This document shows positions 14,480 through 22,201 of a stretch of DNA of 64,000 nt, piece after piece. The position numbers and the translations under genes are program-made. The notes under the pieces are model-generated. The model had not been told where the DNA came from. It was given only the letters and a program-made list of their open reading frames with translations, and ran no database searches. Each line of letters begins with the position of its first letter. Positions within the stretch are counted from its first letter, which is position 1. The DNA lies in contig JBMNRU010000001.1 in the NCBI GenBank assembly GCA_050944855.1, positions 124,001-188,000 on the forward strand, in the 5' to 3' direction. The stretch comes from Lactonifactor sp050944855 (GTDB taxonomy: Bacteria; Bacillota; Clostridia; Lachnospirales; Lachnospiraceae).

Positions 14480-15826
14480 CTAAAAGGGAAGCTTAAAGCC
14501 ACCTCTTTTACCCATCTTACCACCCATCATATTGGGCATACGCTTCATCATTTTCTTAGCCTGTTCAAACTGTTTAACCAGACGATTGACCTCACTGATA
14601 TCTACACCGGCTCCCTTTGCAATTCTCTGCTTTCTGGATACATTGAGAAGATCCGGATTGGAGCGTTCCTGCAATGTCATCGAGAGAATGATCGCCTCTT
14701 TGCGTGCCAGATCTTTCTCATCGATCATACTTTCCAGATCCTTCATCTGGGAATTCATTCCCGGCAGCATGCTCAGCACACTTTGGATGCCTCCCATGTT
14801 TTTCATCTGATTCATACTTTCCAGATAATCATCAAAGCCAAAGGTGTTCTTCTTGAACTTTTGCTCCATCTCTCTGGCTTTTTCCTCATCGATATTTGCC
14901 TGGGCTTTCTCGATCAGGCTCATGACATCTCCCATACCGAGAATACGGGATGCCATACGGTCAGGATAAAATTGTTCCAGATCGGATAACTTTTCTCCCA
15001 TACCGGCATAAAGAATCGGCTTTCCGCTGATGGCCTTAATAGACAGTGCCGCACCGCCACGGGTATCGCCATCCAGCTTCGTCAGGATCACACCGTCAAT
15101 ACCGACTTTATCCGTAAAGCTTTCTGCCACATTCACTGCGTCCTGACCAGTCATGGCATCTACAACCAGAATGGTCTGATCTACAGTAATCGCGGCTTTG
15201 ATATTGGCCAGCTCTTCCATCATCGTCTCATCTATGTGCAGACGGCCTGCCGTATCAATAAGAACCACATTATATCCGTTCTTTTTTGCATGTTCCACAG
15301 CAGCCTTGGCAATATCTACCGGATTTGCCTTATCTCCCATGGAGAATACTTCTACACCCTGTTTTTCTGCATTTACCTGCAGCTGTGTAATAGCAGCCGG
15401 ACGATATACATCGGCAGCTACCAATAACGGCTTTCTGCCTTTTGCTTTGATCTTGCCCGCCAGCTTTGCAGCAGTCGTGGTCTTACCTGCACCCTGCAGA
15501 CCCGCCATCATAATAACGGTAACTTCTCCTGCCGGACGAAAGGCAATCTCTGTGGTTTCGCTTCCCATCAGATGAACCAGCTCTTCATTTACAATCTTGA
15601 TCACCATCTGCCCCGGATTCAGTCCGGTCATCACATCCTGACCGACTGCGCGTTCCTGTACAGACTTCATAAACTGCTTCACTACTTTAAAGCTTACATC
15701 AGCTTCCAGCAACGCCATTTTTACTTCCTTCAGAGCAACTTTTACATCCTCTTCTGTCAAACGGCCTTTACTTCTTAAGTTTTTAAATACATTCTGTAAT
15801 TTGTCCGTCAAACTTTCAAATGCCAT
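14480..15826 (-). CDS. ffh: Signal recognition particle GTPase Ffh
   Basis: Ffh binds 4.5S RNA and signal sequences and hands ribosomes to FtsY (also encoded here at 23461). The start is ATG 15826 after GGAGGAG, giving 448 residues beginning MAFESLTDKLQ; a longer frame to 15928 lies inside ylxM. The N and G domains show GLQGAGKTTTAAKLAG (P loop), VAADVYRPAA, DTAGRLHIDE and TKLDGDTRGGAALS. The M domain ends in a methionine-rich tail (KKMMKRMPNMMGGKMG) typical of the signal-peptide groove. It starts directly after the ylxM stop. Confidence 0.96.
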   Translation of the reverse strand: MAFESLTDKLQNVFKNLRSKGRLTEEDVKVALKEVKMALLEADVSFKVVKQFMKSVQERAVGQDVMTGLNPGQMVIKIVNEELVHLMGSETTEIAFRPAGEVTVIMMAGLQGAGKTTTAAKLAGKIKAKGRKPLLVAADVYRPAAITQLQVNAEKQGVEVFSMGDKANPVDIAKAAVEHAKKNGYNVVLIDTAGRLHIDETMMEELANIKAAITVDQTILVVDAMTGQDAVNVAESFTDKVGIDGVILTKLDGDTRGGAALSIKAISGKPILYAGMGEKLSDLEQFYPDRMASRILGMGDVMSLIEKAQANIDEEKAREMEQKFKKNTFGFDDYLESMNQMKNMGGIQSVLSMLPGMNSQMKDLESMIDEKDLARKEAIILSMTLQERSNPDLLNVSRKQRIAKGAGVDISEVNRLVKQFEQAKKMMKRMPNMMGGKMGKRGGFKLPF

Positions 15827-15827
15827 A

Positions 15828-16172
15828 CTATAACTCCTCCAGAATTTCCTGAGAAATCTTCTCAACCTGGCTTGCCATCTCTTCCTTTGTGATGTCCTCC
15901 ACACGCTGTACCAGTGTATGGATCTCATGGATTTTATCTTTGATCAACAGGAATCGGTGTACCAGCTGCAGTTTACTTTCGTACTCTGCCAAAGTTTTGT
16001 TGCACCGTTTGATATTATCATGTACTCCCTGACGGCTGATCCCCAGATCCTGGGCTACTTCACTGAGAGAATAATCATTCAGAACTACGTCCTCATAAAT
16101 TCTTCTCTGATGCTCTGTCAGCAGTTCGCCATAAAAATCATAGAGCAATGTCTGTTCCACAAACTTTTCCAT
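15828..16172 (-). CDS. ylxM: YlxM/p13 family helix-turn-helix protein
   Basis: The 114-residue protein has a sigma-70 region 4-like helix-turn-helix (LSEVAQDLGISRQGVHDNIKRC, about residues 35-56). YlxM co-occurs with ffh across Firmicutes and in streptococci influences SRP RNA binding to Ffh. It is the first gene of the translation/SRP operon and has a near-consensus promoter. Its stop is one base from the ffh start. Confidence 0.9.
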   Translation of the reverse strand: MEKFVEQTLLYDFYGELLTEHQRRIYEDVVLNDYSLSEVAQDLGISRQGVHDNIKRCNKTLAEYESKLQLVHRFLLIKDKIHEIHTLVQRVEDITKEEMASQVEKISQEILEEL

Positions 16173-16189
16173 TTCACATCACCTTTGCT

Positions 16190-16243
16190 ATCATACGCCA
16201 AGAAAGCAGAGGTGTCAAGTGTTTTTTCTTGACACTTCTGCTT
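16190..16243 (-). promoter_or_regulatory. Promoter of ylxM-ffh-rpsP-khpA-rimM-trmD, overlapped by an inverted repeat
   Basis: TTGACA (16213-16218) and TATGAT (16190-16195) are 17 bases apart on the minus strand. A 15-base inverted repeat, AGCAGAGGTGTCAAG (16205-16219) and CTTGACACTTCTGCT (16229-16243), has one mismatch and covers the -35. It may be a regulatory site or a leftover second terminator hairpin of the upstream gene. Confidence 0.7.
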
Positions 16244-16263
16244 TTTGTTGCCAAGCATGCGAA

Positions 16264-16286
16264 GAAAACGTCCGGTGGACGTTTTT
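16264..16286. terminator. Terminator after the choline-binding phosphoesterase gene
   Basis: AAAACGTCC and GGACGTTTT form a 9-base perfect stem with a 3-base loop. The T run comes from the stem itself on both strands. It is four bases past the stop codon. Confidence 0.65.
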
Positions 16287-16289
16287 AAG

Positions 16290-17876
16290 TTAGTTTTCTC
16301 CATGCACGGTTATGAATCCGATGTTTCCTTTGTAACCCGCATCAAATACAATCTGACGTATATTTCTCTTTAAAGGACCATCATGTGGAAAATGAAGATG
16401 TGCCCCGACCACAGCCACTACCGGACTGTTCGGATCATACACCATATCCAGAAACTGCTTTGTCGTCTTATTGGGAATATACAAACTGTTCTCTCCCCAT
16501 AAAAGAACCCTGTTCTGCCAATATATTTTGGACATACCGGCTAATTCATCATTTACAAGAGATTCCAGAGGAACATGTAAAAACAGGATCACCGGTTTAT
16601 CCTTCTCCCATATTTCTTTTAATGTCTGAAGAGTTGTTTCCGAAATCTGACGTGTATTATTATTTATCCCAACGATAATAATTTCTTCAAATTCCTGTAT
16701 CATAACAGCCTGCATCTTCCATCCGGCTTCCTGCTTTTTCCTACATTCTTCCTGAGAGACAGAACCGCTGTAATATATACCCAGATCATGGTCCGCACGG
16801 GTATATATGATTGGTGCATTTAAATTTTTTATTCCTTTCAGCAGACTTTCCAGATTTGCGTCAGAATAAAAATCTATCATATCACCATTTAAAACAACAC
16901 CATCTGGATGATATGAATTAATCTGCTTCACCATATTCGGCCAATTTTCAGTGGAGGTTACTCCATACTGATTCCTAAATTCGTGATATCTGGCATTTAC
17001 TATCTGGTTTTTGGAAGAAAGATACGATCCATCCGGAACTATAATGTGCAGATCATTTACCACAGCAAATTCATATTCGCCTTTTACACCGGGAATCTCA
17101 ATTTCCTTTTTATTCACAGAAACTATGCCAGTATATCCCGGAATCCAGGCTCCATCATTTCCTACATAATACGGTCCTATCCACTGACTTACTGCCATGG
17201 CACCGGATGCGCCCAGATAATAATTGCCTATCCAGGTATTTGCTGCCATGGCACCGCTTTCCTGTAAATAGTACCAAGTGCCACCATCATTCAGCCAGCC
17301 GATTACCATCCAGCCTGCCGCATCAAAATAGTACCAGGTATCCTGAATCTTCTTCCAGGCCGCACACGGATAACTTCCATCCGCATTTTGATACCACCAT
17401 CTGGAGCCGCTTTGTATCCATTTTCCTGCTTGATAGTTCGGTTTCCAGACACCAGTATGATCAACGTAATAAGAACCTATCCATGCATTTGTCTGCATTG
17501 CCCCCGATCCATCTAAATAGTACCAGGTTCCTCCATCATTCAACCAGCCCGTTGCCATAGCACCATTCAGATGTAAATAGTACCAGGTACCGCCGTCGTT
17601 CAGCCAGCCCGTTGCCATAGCGCCATTCGGATGCAAATAATACCAAGTCCCTCTGTCATTCAGCCAGCCCGTTTTCATCCAGCCTGCCGCATCAAAATAG
17701 TACCAGGTCCCTTCATCCAGCATCCAACCGGTTACATACGAATCTTCTCCCTTTTCATACCACCAGCCATTTGCACTTTCTATCCAGCCAGCTGATACGG
17801 GAACTGCAGAAATGCAAAATGTCAGCAGCATAATAAACATCCCTATTAACTTTTTCCCCTTATTCACTCTTTGCAT
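16290..17876 (-). CDS. Secreted calcineurin-like phosphoesterase with choline-binding-type repeats
   Basis: The 528-residue protein has a signal peptide (about 1-29, cleavage after VSA). About ten 20-residue cell-wall-binding repeats of the TGWLNDGGTWYYL type span roughly 30-248, and the last 270 residues are a metallophosphoesterase. Metal ligands are D275 and H277 (NDLH), D332 (GDMID), H434 (FLHVP), H493 and H495 (GAHLH). The usual GNHD is D362-H363-D364 here, so the bridging Asn is replaced by Asp. Such repeats tether proteins to choline or teichoic acids, so a cell-wall phosphodiester or phosphocholine substrate is a guess. It follows the lar genes by five bases. Confidence 0.75.
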   Translation of the reverse strand: MQRVNKGKKLIGMFIMLLTFCISAVPVSAGWIESANGWWYEKGEDSYVTGWMLDEGTWYYFDAAGWMKTGWLNDRGTWYYLHPNGAMATGWLNDGGTWYYLHLNGAMATGWLNDGGTWYYLDGSGAMQTNAWIGSYYVDHTGVWKPNYQAGKWIQSGSRWWYQNADGSYPCAAWKKIQDTWYYFDAAGWMVIGWLNDGGTWYYLQESGAMAANTWIGNYYLGASGAMAVSQWIGPYYVGNDGAWIPGYTGIVSVNKKEIEIPGVKGEYEFAVVNDLHIIVPDGSYLSSKNQIVNARYHEFRNQYGVTSTENWPNMVKQINSYHPDGVVLNGDMIDFYSDANLESLLKGIKNLNAPIIYTRADHDLGIYYSGSVSQEECRKKQEAGWKMQAVMIQEFEEIIIVGINNNTRQISETTLQTLKEIWEKDKPVILFLHVPLESLVNDELAGMSKIYWQNRVLLWGENSLYIPNKTTKQFLDMVYDPNSPVVAVVGAHLHFPHDGPLKRNIRQIVFDAGYKGNIGFITVHGEN

Positions 17877-17881
17877 CCCTT

Positions 17882-18694
17882 CTATTGTTTTATCCTGATA
17901 TCCATACTTCCGGAACGGAATCCTTCCAGATCCAGGGTAATATAGGTAAATCCAATTTCTTTTAATTTGCGGACAATTTCATCCCGTTCTTTAAGACAGG
18001 AAGAGAATGCTTCTGCATCCAGTTCTAACCGGGCAATCTCTCCGTGCACGCGGATTCTCACGTTTTTGTACCCTCTGCTCCGAAGCCATGCTTCCCCTTC
18101 CTCGATCTGCTGTAAAACGGAAAGGGTAATGTCTGTTCCATAGGGAAGACGGGTGGCAAGACAAGGAGTGGACGGTCTTTCTGCCACAGAAATTCCTACT
18201 TCTTTCGCATATTCCCGGACTTCCTTCTTGGTAAATCCGGCTTCCACCAAGGGACTTTTAATTCCCAGTTCCTGTATTGCAGCCAGTCCCGGACGATACA
18301 CCTGAAGATCATCCGCATTGGTTCCCTCCAGGATGACCGGAGCATCCATTTCTCTTGCAAAATCTAATAGTTTACGGAACAATTCCCGCTTGCACAAATA
18401 ACAGCGGTTTACCGGATTCTGCAAAATTTGGGGATTATCCAATTCATTGATTTTCAGTATATGATGACTTGCCCCGATTTCTTCCGCCACTTTTTCTGCA
18501 ATTTCTGTATCACAGCGCGGATGCAGCGTGGTATCAAAAGTTACCGCATAAACTTTTTTGTGAGATACTTCTGCCTTTTTTACCATCAATTTTAACAAAA
18601 GGCTGCTATCAATCCCACCGGAAAAGGCCAGACAGACATCTTCTTTTGTATACGCAGCAAGCAAACGATCTAATTGCTTTTTCTTATTTTCCAT
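17882..18694 (-). CDS. larE: ATP-dependent sulfur transferase LarE (CxxC type)
   Basis: LarE adenylates and thiolates pyridinium-3,5-dicarboxylate mononucleotide in the nickel-pincer nucleotide (NPN) pathway. The 270-residue protein has the PP-loop SGGIDSS (25-31). It has the family cysteine at C178 (STPCLATRLPYG) and also a CxxC at C98/C101 (NRCYLCKREL). Some LarE proteins use a three-cysteine set to hold an iron-sulfur cluster instead of sacrificing the single cysteine. The three cysteines here fit that class, but this is inference. It overlaps larC by 11 bases. Confidence 0.88.
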   Translation of the reverse strand: MENKKKQLDRLLAAYTKEDVCLAFSGGIDSSLLLKLMVKKAEVSHKKVYAVTFDTTLHPRCDTEIAEKVAEEIGASHHILKINELDNPQILQNPVNRCYLCKRELFRKLLDFAREMDAPVILEGTNADDLQVYRPGLAAIQELGIKSPLVEAGFTKKEVREYAKEVGISVAERPSTPCLATRLPYGTDITLSVLQQIEEGEAWLRSRGYKNVRIRVHGEIARLELDAEAFSSCLKERDEIVRKLKEIGFTYITLDLEGFRSGSMDIRIKQ

Positions 18695-19991
18695 GTTTTT
18701 CCTTCCAACTGTCGATCACCATATCATAAATTTCCCGATAACTTTTTCCGGTTTTTTCTCCAATTTCATGAATGGAGGCATATTCCGGATAAGGGAACAG
18801 CCATTCCTTATGCTGACACACTTTTACCTGAGCAGTTCCCCAGGGCGTCTCTACCTGCTCCAGTTGTCTGGGCAATATATGTCGGCACTCCTCATATTTT
18901 CTAAGACCAATACTGGTAGTTTCCCGGAAAATGATGGTTTCCAGCTTCTCCATATCTTCTTTCTTACAGATTACCTGCAGCATATAGGCAGGACGGTGCT
19001 TTTTCATATACATAGGAATACAGCTGGCATCTCTGGCGCCCGCTGCCATCAAATTCTCTATGACATATCCCAGCTGTTCCCCGCTGCAGTCATCTACATT
19101 TGTCTCCAGAACCCAGACACGATCCTCCTGTAAAGTACAGTCCGCCAAAATCACATCCCGTTTTTTTTTACCCTGCTCCGAAGTAATCAGCATCGCCCGC
19201 AGGATATTGGCATGGGCAAAATCCTTTTTCCCGGCACCGATACCAATTTTCTCCACCATGAAGGATTCCGGCAGCTTTTCCATCGTGCGCAAAGCGGAGG
19301 CAATGGCGGCACCGGTTGGCGTTACCATCTCTCCCTGATTCGATGTGATCACAAGGGGAAGCTGATACTGAGAGCTGATCTCCAATACAGCCGGTGCCGG
19401 TACCGGTACCCGTCCATGCTGACACCAGACCGTTCCGCATCCTTCATACAAAGGAGACAAAACGACATCTTCAATTCCCAGATCCGTAATGCAGGCTGCC
19501 GCACCTACAATATCCACGATGGAATCCACAGCACCCACTTCATGGAAATGTACTTCTTCCACTGTGCTTTCATGCACCTTTGCCTCTGCCTGCGCCACCA
19601 CCAGAAAAATTTTTTCGGACAATGCTTTTACCTTTTCCGGCAGCGAAGACTCTCTAATCATCTGCCGTATCATACCAAAGGTCCGATGCTCATGATGGTG
19701 TTCGTGTTCATGTCCATGATGATGTTCATGCTCATGAGGCTCGTGGTGATGATGTCCGTAGTGATGGTGATCCTCATGAGGTTCTTCTTCCTGCAGGATC
19801 ACATGAAAATCACAGGCACCCACACCACATTTTTTCGTTCTTCCGATGACAATTTCATAGCCATCTACCGGCAGAGTCTGCAGGCATTCCCGCAAAAAAT
19901 CTTCACTGGCTCCAAGATCCAATAAAGCTGCAACTGTCATATCGCCGCTGATCCCGGAATAACATTCCAAATATAATGTTTTACTTTTCAT
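18684..19991 (-). CDS. larC: Nickel insertion protein LarC (single frame)
   Basis: LarC inserts nickel into the thiolated pincer nucleotide using CTP. The 435-residue protein starts ECYSGISGDMTVAALLDLGA and carries a histidine-rich nickel-binding stretch at residues 71-102. In Lactobacillus plantarum larC is split and joined by programmed frameshifting; here it is one continuous frame. It sits between larB and larE, 25 bases after larB. The repeated CATGATG-like DNA near 19690-19790 is simply the codons of the His-rich stretch. Confidence 0.92.
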   Translation of the reverse strand: MKSKTLYLECYSGISGDMTVAALLDLGASEDFLRECLQTLPVDGYEIVIGRTKKCGVGACDFHVILQEEEPHEDHHHYGHHHHEPHEHEHHHGHEHEHHHEHRTFGMIRQMIRESSLPEKVKALSEKIFLVVAQAEAKVHESTVEEVHFHEVGAVDSIVDIVGAAACITDLGIEDVVLSPLYEGCGTVWCQHGRVPVPAPAVLEISSQYQLPLVITSNQGEMVTPTGAAIASALRTMEKLPESFMVEKIGIGAGKKDFAHANILRAMLITSEQGKKKRDVILADCTLQEDRVWVLETNVDDCSGEQLGYVIENLMAAGARDASCIPMYMKKHRPAYMLQVICKKEDMEKLETIIFRETTSIGLRKYEECRHILPRQLEQVETPWGTAQVKVCQHKEWLFPYPEYASIHEIGEKTGKSYREIYDMVIDSWKEKHGK

Positions 19992-20016
19992 CTGTTCTAT
20001 TTCCCCGTTTACTGTA

Positions 20017-20763
20017 TTATTTACATGTAGCTAAACGATTAATCTGCGCCGCCATATAACCGGCTCCAAATCCATTATCAATATTTACCACAGCCAAACC
20101 TTCCGCACAGGAATTCAGCATCGTCAAAAGCGCTGATATTCCTCCAAAGCTGGCGCCATAACCAACGGAAGTCGGCACGGCGATCACCGGCTTATCCACC
20201 AGACCGGCTACAACGCTTCCCAAAGCGCCTTCCATACCGGCTACAGCAATGATGCAGTTTGCCTGTCGGATTTCTTCTGTTTTGGATAACAGACGATGGA
20301 TGCCTGCTACGCCCACATCATAGATGCGCTTCACATGGCATCCCAAAAATTCTGCTGTCTTTGCGGCCTCTTCTGCCACAGGAATATCGGATGTTCCCGC
20401 CGTGCATACGGCTACACACCCTTTCTGCTCTGGCAGTTCAGGCTGAAGGATCAAAGTACGGGCTGTTTCATCATACTCCACCTGCGGTAATACTTCCTTC
20501 ACCTTTTCATACTGTTCTCTGGACGCGCGGGTTCCCAGCACATTTCCTTCTCTTGCTGCAAAAGCCTGATAGATGCCGATTAACTGCTGTATCGTTTTGC
20601 CGGCGCAAAATACCACTTCCCCGAATCCATTCCTCAGTTCCCGATGATGATCTAATTTCGCATATCCCAATTCTTCATAAGGCAGTGTTTTCAAATACGC
20701 TTCTGCCTCTTCCATGGGTATGGTTCCCTGCTGAACCTTTTCTAATAATTCTCTTATCTCCAT
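20017..20763 (-). CDS. larB: NPN cofactor biosynthesis carboxylase/hydrolase LarB
   Basis: LarB carboxylates nicotinic acid adenine dinucleotide and cleaves it to the dicarboxylate precursor of the nickel-pincer cofactor. The start is ATG 20763 (248 residues) after GAGGATAGG; the frame is open further upstream without a ribosome site. The PurE-like C-terminal half has VAVCTAGTSDIPVAEEAA, VAGMEGALGSVVAGL and PTSVGYGASFGG. It is the first gene of larB-larC-larE. The usual client, lactate racemase LarA, is not in the window. Confidence 0.92.
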   Translation of the reverse strand: MEIRELLEKVQQGTIPMEEAEAYLKTLPYEELGYAKLDHHRELRNGFGEVVFCAGKTIQQLIGIYQAFAAREGNVLGTRASREQYEKVKEVLPQVEYDETARTLILQPELPEQKGCVAVCTAGTSDIPVAEEAAKTAEFLGCHVKRIYDVGVAGIHRLLSKTEEIRQANCIIAVAGMEGALGSVVAGLVDKPVIAVPTSVGYGASFGGISALLTMLNSCAEGLAVVNIDNGFGAGYMAAQINRLATCK

Positions 20764-20832
20764 AATCCTATCCTCTGTCCTGCATCTCATTTTAAAAGAT
20801 CCGAACACTGCCCTGCTCCTGTTATTTATCGG

Positions 20833-20896
20833 TTAGGAAACTGATTTTTTTCCTAATTCTCTCTTGTATAGTATCACAGGGATACCGTTCCTGCAA
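20833..20896 (-). promoter_or_regulatory. lar operon promoter with downstream inverted repeat
   Basis: On the minus strand TTGCAG (20891-20896) and TACTAT (20868-20873) are 17 bases apart. An 8-base perfect inverted repeat, TTAGGAAA (20833-20840) and TTTCCTAA (20849-20856), lies just after the expected start of transcription, where a repressor would block elongation. Confidence 0.5.
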
Positions 20897-20937
20897 GTTT
20901 CTCCCCGACTGTCACTGCAGCCCGTCTATCAATTTTC

Positions 20938-20966
20938 TTGTTATATTCCATCTATTATGTTATACT
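20938..20966 (+). promoter_or_regulatory. Promoter of the DUF362 ferredoxin gene
   Basis: TTGTTA (20938-20943) and TATACT (20961-20966) are 17 bases apart. A short CGTAAAAA ... TTTTTACG hairpin follows in the leader before the GGGAGG site at 21014. Confidence 0.6.
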
Positions 20967-21030
20967 TTATTACGTAAAAAACCGTTTCTGTTTTTACGGT
21001 TTTATTCTTTTTCGGGAGGTATATTTTATT

Positions 21031-22140
21031 ATGGAAGCATCAAAAGTATATTTTACCAATCTCCGCACTCACAACGGTGATAATTTATTAAAAAAGCTGA
21101 CACGCCTGATCAAAAAAGCAGGCATCGGCGAAATCGATTTTGAAGACAAATTTGTTGCTATTAAGCTTCACTTTGGTGAACCGGGCAACCTGGCTTTTCT
21201 CCGTCCGAATTATGCCAAAGCAGTCGCTGATGTAGTAAAAGAATTAGGCGGCAAACCTTTCCTTACCGACTGCAATACTTTATATGTAGGCGGAAGAAAA
21301 AATGCGCTGGAACATATGGAAAGTGCATATGAAAATGGCTTTTCTCCATTTTCAACCGGATGCCATATTATCATCGCTGACGGTTTAAAAGGAACAGACG
21401 ATGTTTCTGTTCCGGTCGAAGGCGGCGAATATGTAAAAGAAGCTAAAATCGGACAGGCTATCATGGACGCGGATGTTTTCATTTCCCTGACACATTTTAA
21501 GGGACATGAAGCGACGGGATTCGGCGGCTGTCTGAAAAATATCGGCATGGGATGTGGATCCCGCGGCGGTAAAATGGAAATGCACAGTGCGGGAAAACCT
21601 CATGTAAATCAGGATCTTTGCATTGGATGTAAGGCCTGCAGCAGAATCTGTGCCCACGAAGCAGCCGTAGTAGAAAATAAAAAAGCACACATTGACCACA
21701 ACAAATGCGTAGGCTGCGGAAGATGCTTAAGTGTCTGTCCAAAGGATGCGGTTCTTCCGGCTTCCGATGAATCCAATGACATCTTAAACTGTAAGATCGC
21801 AGAATACAGCAAAGCCGTGGTAGATGGACGTCCTGCTTTCCACATCAGCCTGGTAATGGATGTTTCTCCTTACTGTGACTGTCACGCAGAAAATGACGTG
21901 GCAATCGTACCGGATGTGGGAATGTTTGCATCCTTTGACCCGGTAGCACTGGATATCGCATGTGCAGATGCGGTAAATGCGCAGCCGGAACTTTCCAATT
22001 CCATGTTAAGCGAAAGTGACCATCATTATCATGATCACTTCAAAAACGTGCATCCGGAAACCAACTGGATGTCCAGCATTACACATGCAGAAAAACTGGG
22101 ACTCGGAACCAGAAATTATGAACTGATCGAAGTAAAATAA
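21031..22140 (+). CDS. DUF362-domain protein with two 4Fe-4S ferredoxin motifs
   Basis: The start is ATG 21031 after GGGAGG (369 residues). The N-terminal part and the C-terminus form a DUF362 domain (AIKLHFGEPGN, FISLTHFKGHEATGFGGCLKN). Inserted at about residues 190-240 are two ferredoxin clusters, CIGCKACSRIC and CVGCGRCLSVCP. DUF362 proteins are widespread in anaerobes and have no agreed reaction; an electron-transfer role is implied by the clusters. It is divergent from larB and convergent with ilvA, and appears to be a single-gene unit. Confidence 0.85.
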   Translation: MEASKVYFTNLRTHNGDNLLKKLTRLIKKAGIGEIDFEDKFVAIKLHFGEPGNLAFLRPNYAKAVADVVKELGGKPFLTDCNTLYVGGRKNALEHMESAYENGFSPFSTGCHIIIADGLKGTDDVSVPVEGGEYVKEAKIGQAIMDADVFISLTHFKGHEATGFGGCLKNIGMGCGSRGGKMEMHSAGKPHVNQDLCIGCKACSRICAHEAAVVENKKAHIDHNKCVGCGRCLSVCPKDAVLPASDESNDILNCKIAEYSKAVVDGRPAFHISLVMDVSPYCDCHAENDVAIVPDVGMFASFDPVALDIACADAVNAQPELSNSMLSESDHHYHDHFKNVHPETNWMSSITHAEKLGLGTRNYELIEVK

Positions 22141-22145
22141 ACATA

Positions 22146-22196
22146 AAAAGCCCCGTGCTCTTAACCAATGTATACCATTAAGAGTACGGGGTTATT
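22146..22196. terminator. Bidirectional terminator between DUF362 gene and ilvA
   Basis: CCCCGTGCTCTTAA (22151-22164) pairs with TTAAGAGTACGGGG (22178-22191) using one G-U pair. A-rich and T-rich flanks allow termination in both directions. Confidence 0.85.
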
Positions 22197-22201
22197 TTCT
22201 G

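Noticed and set aside
17210..17760. Regularly spaced direct repeats of about 60-63 bases
   Set aside because: They are the codons of the cell-wall-binding repeats in the phosphoesterase, not a non-coding array.
19676..19790. Tandem-repeat-like DNA that could suggest a short repeat array
   Set aside because: It encodes the His-rich nickel-binding stretch of LarC in frame; no spacers or cas genes.
18684..19991. Programmed frameshift in larC as in Lactobacillus plantarum
   Set aside because: The gene is one continuous 435-codon frame, so no frameshift is needed.
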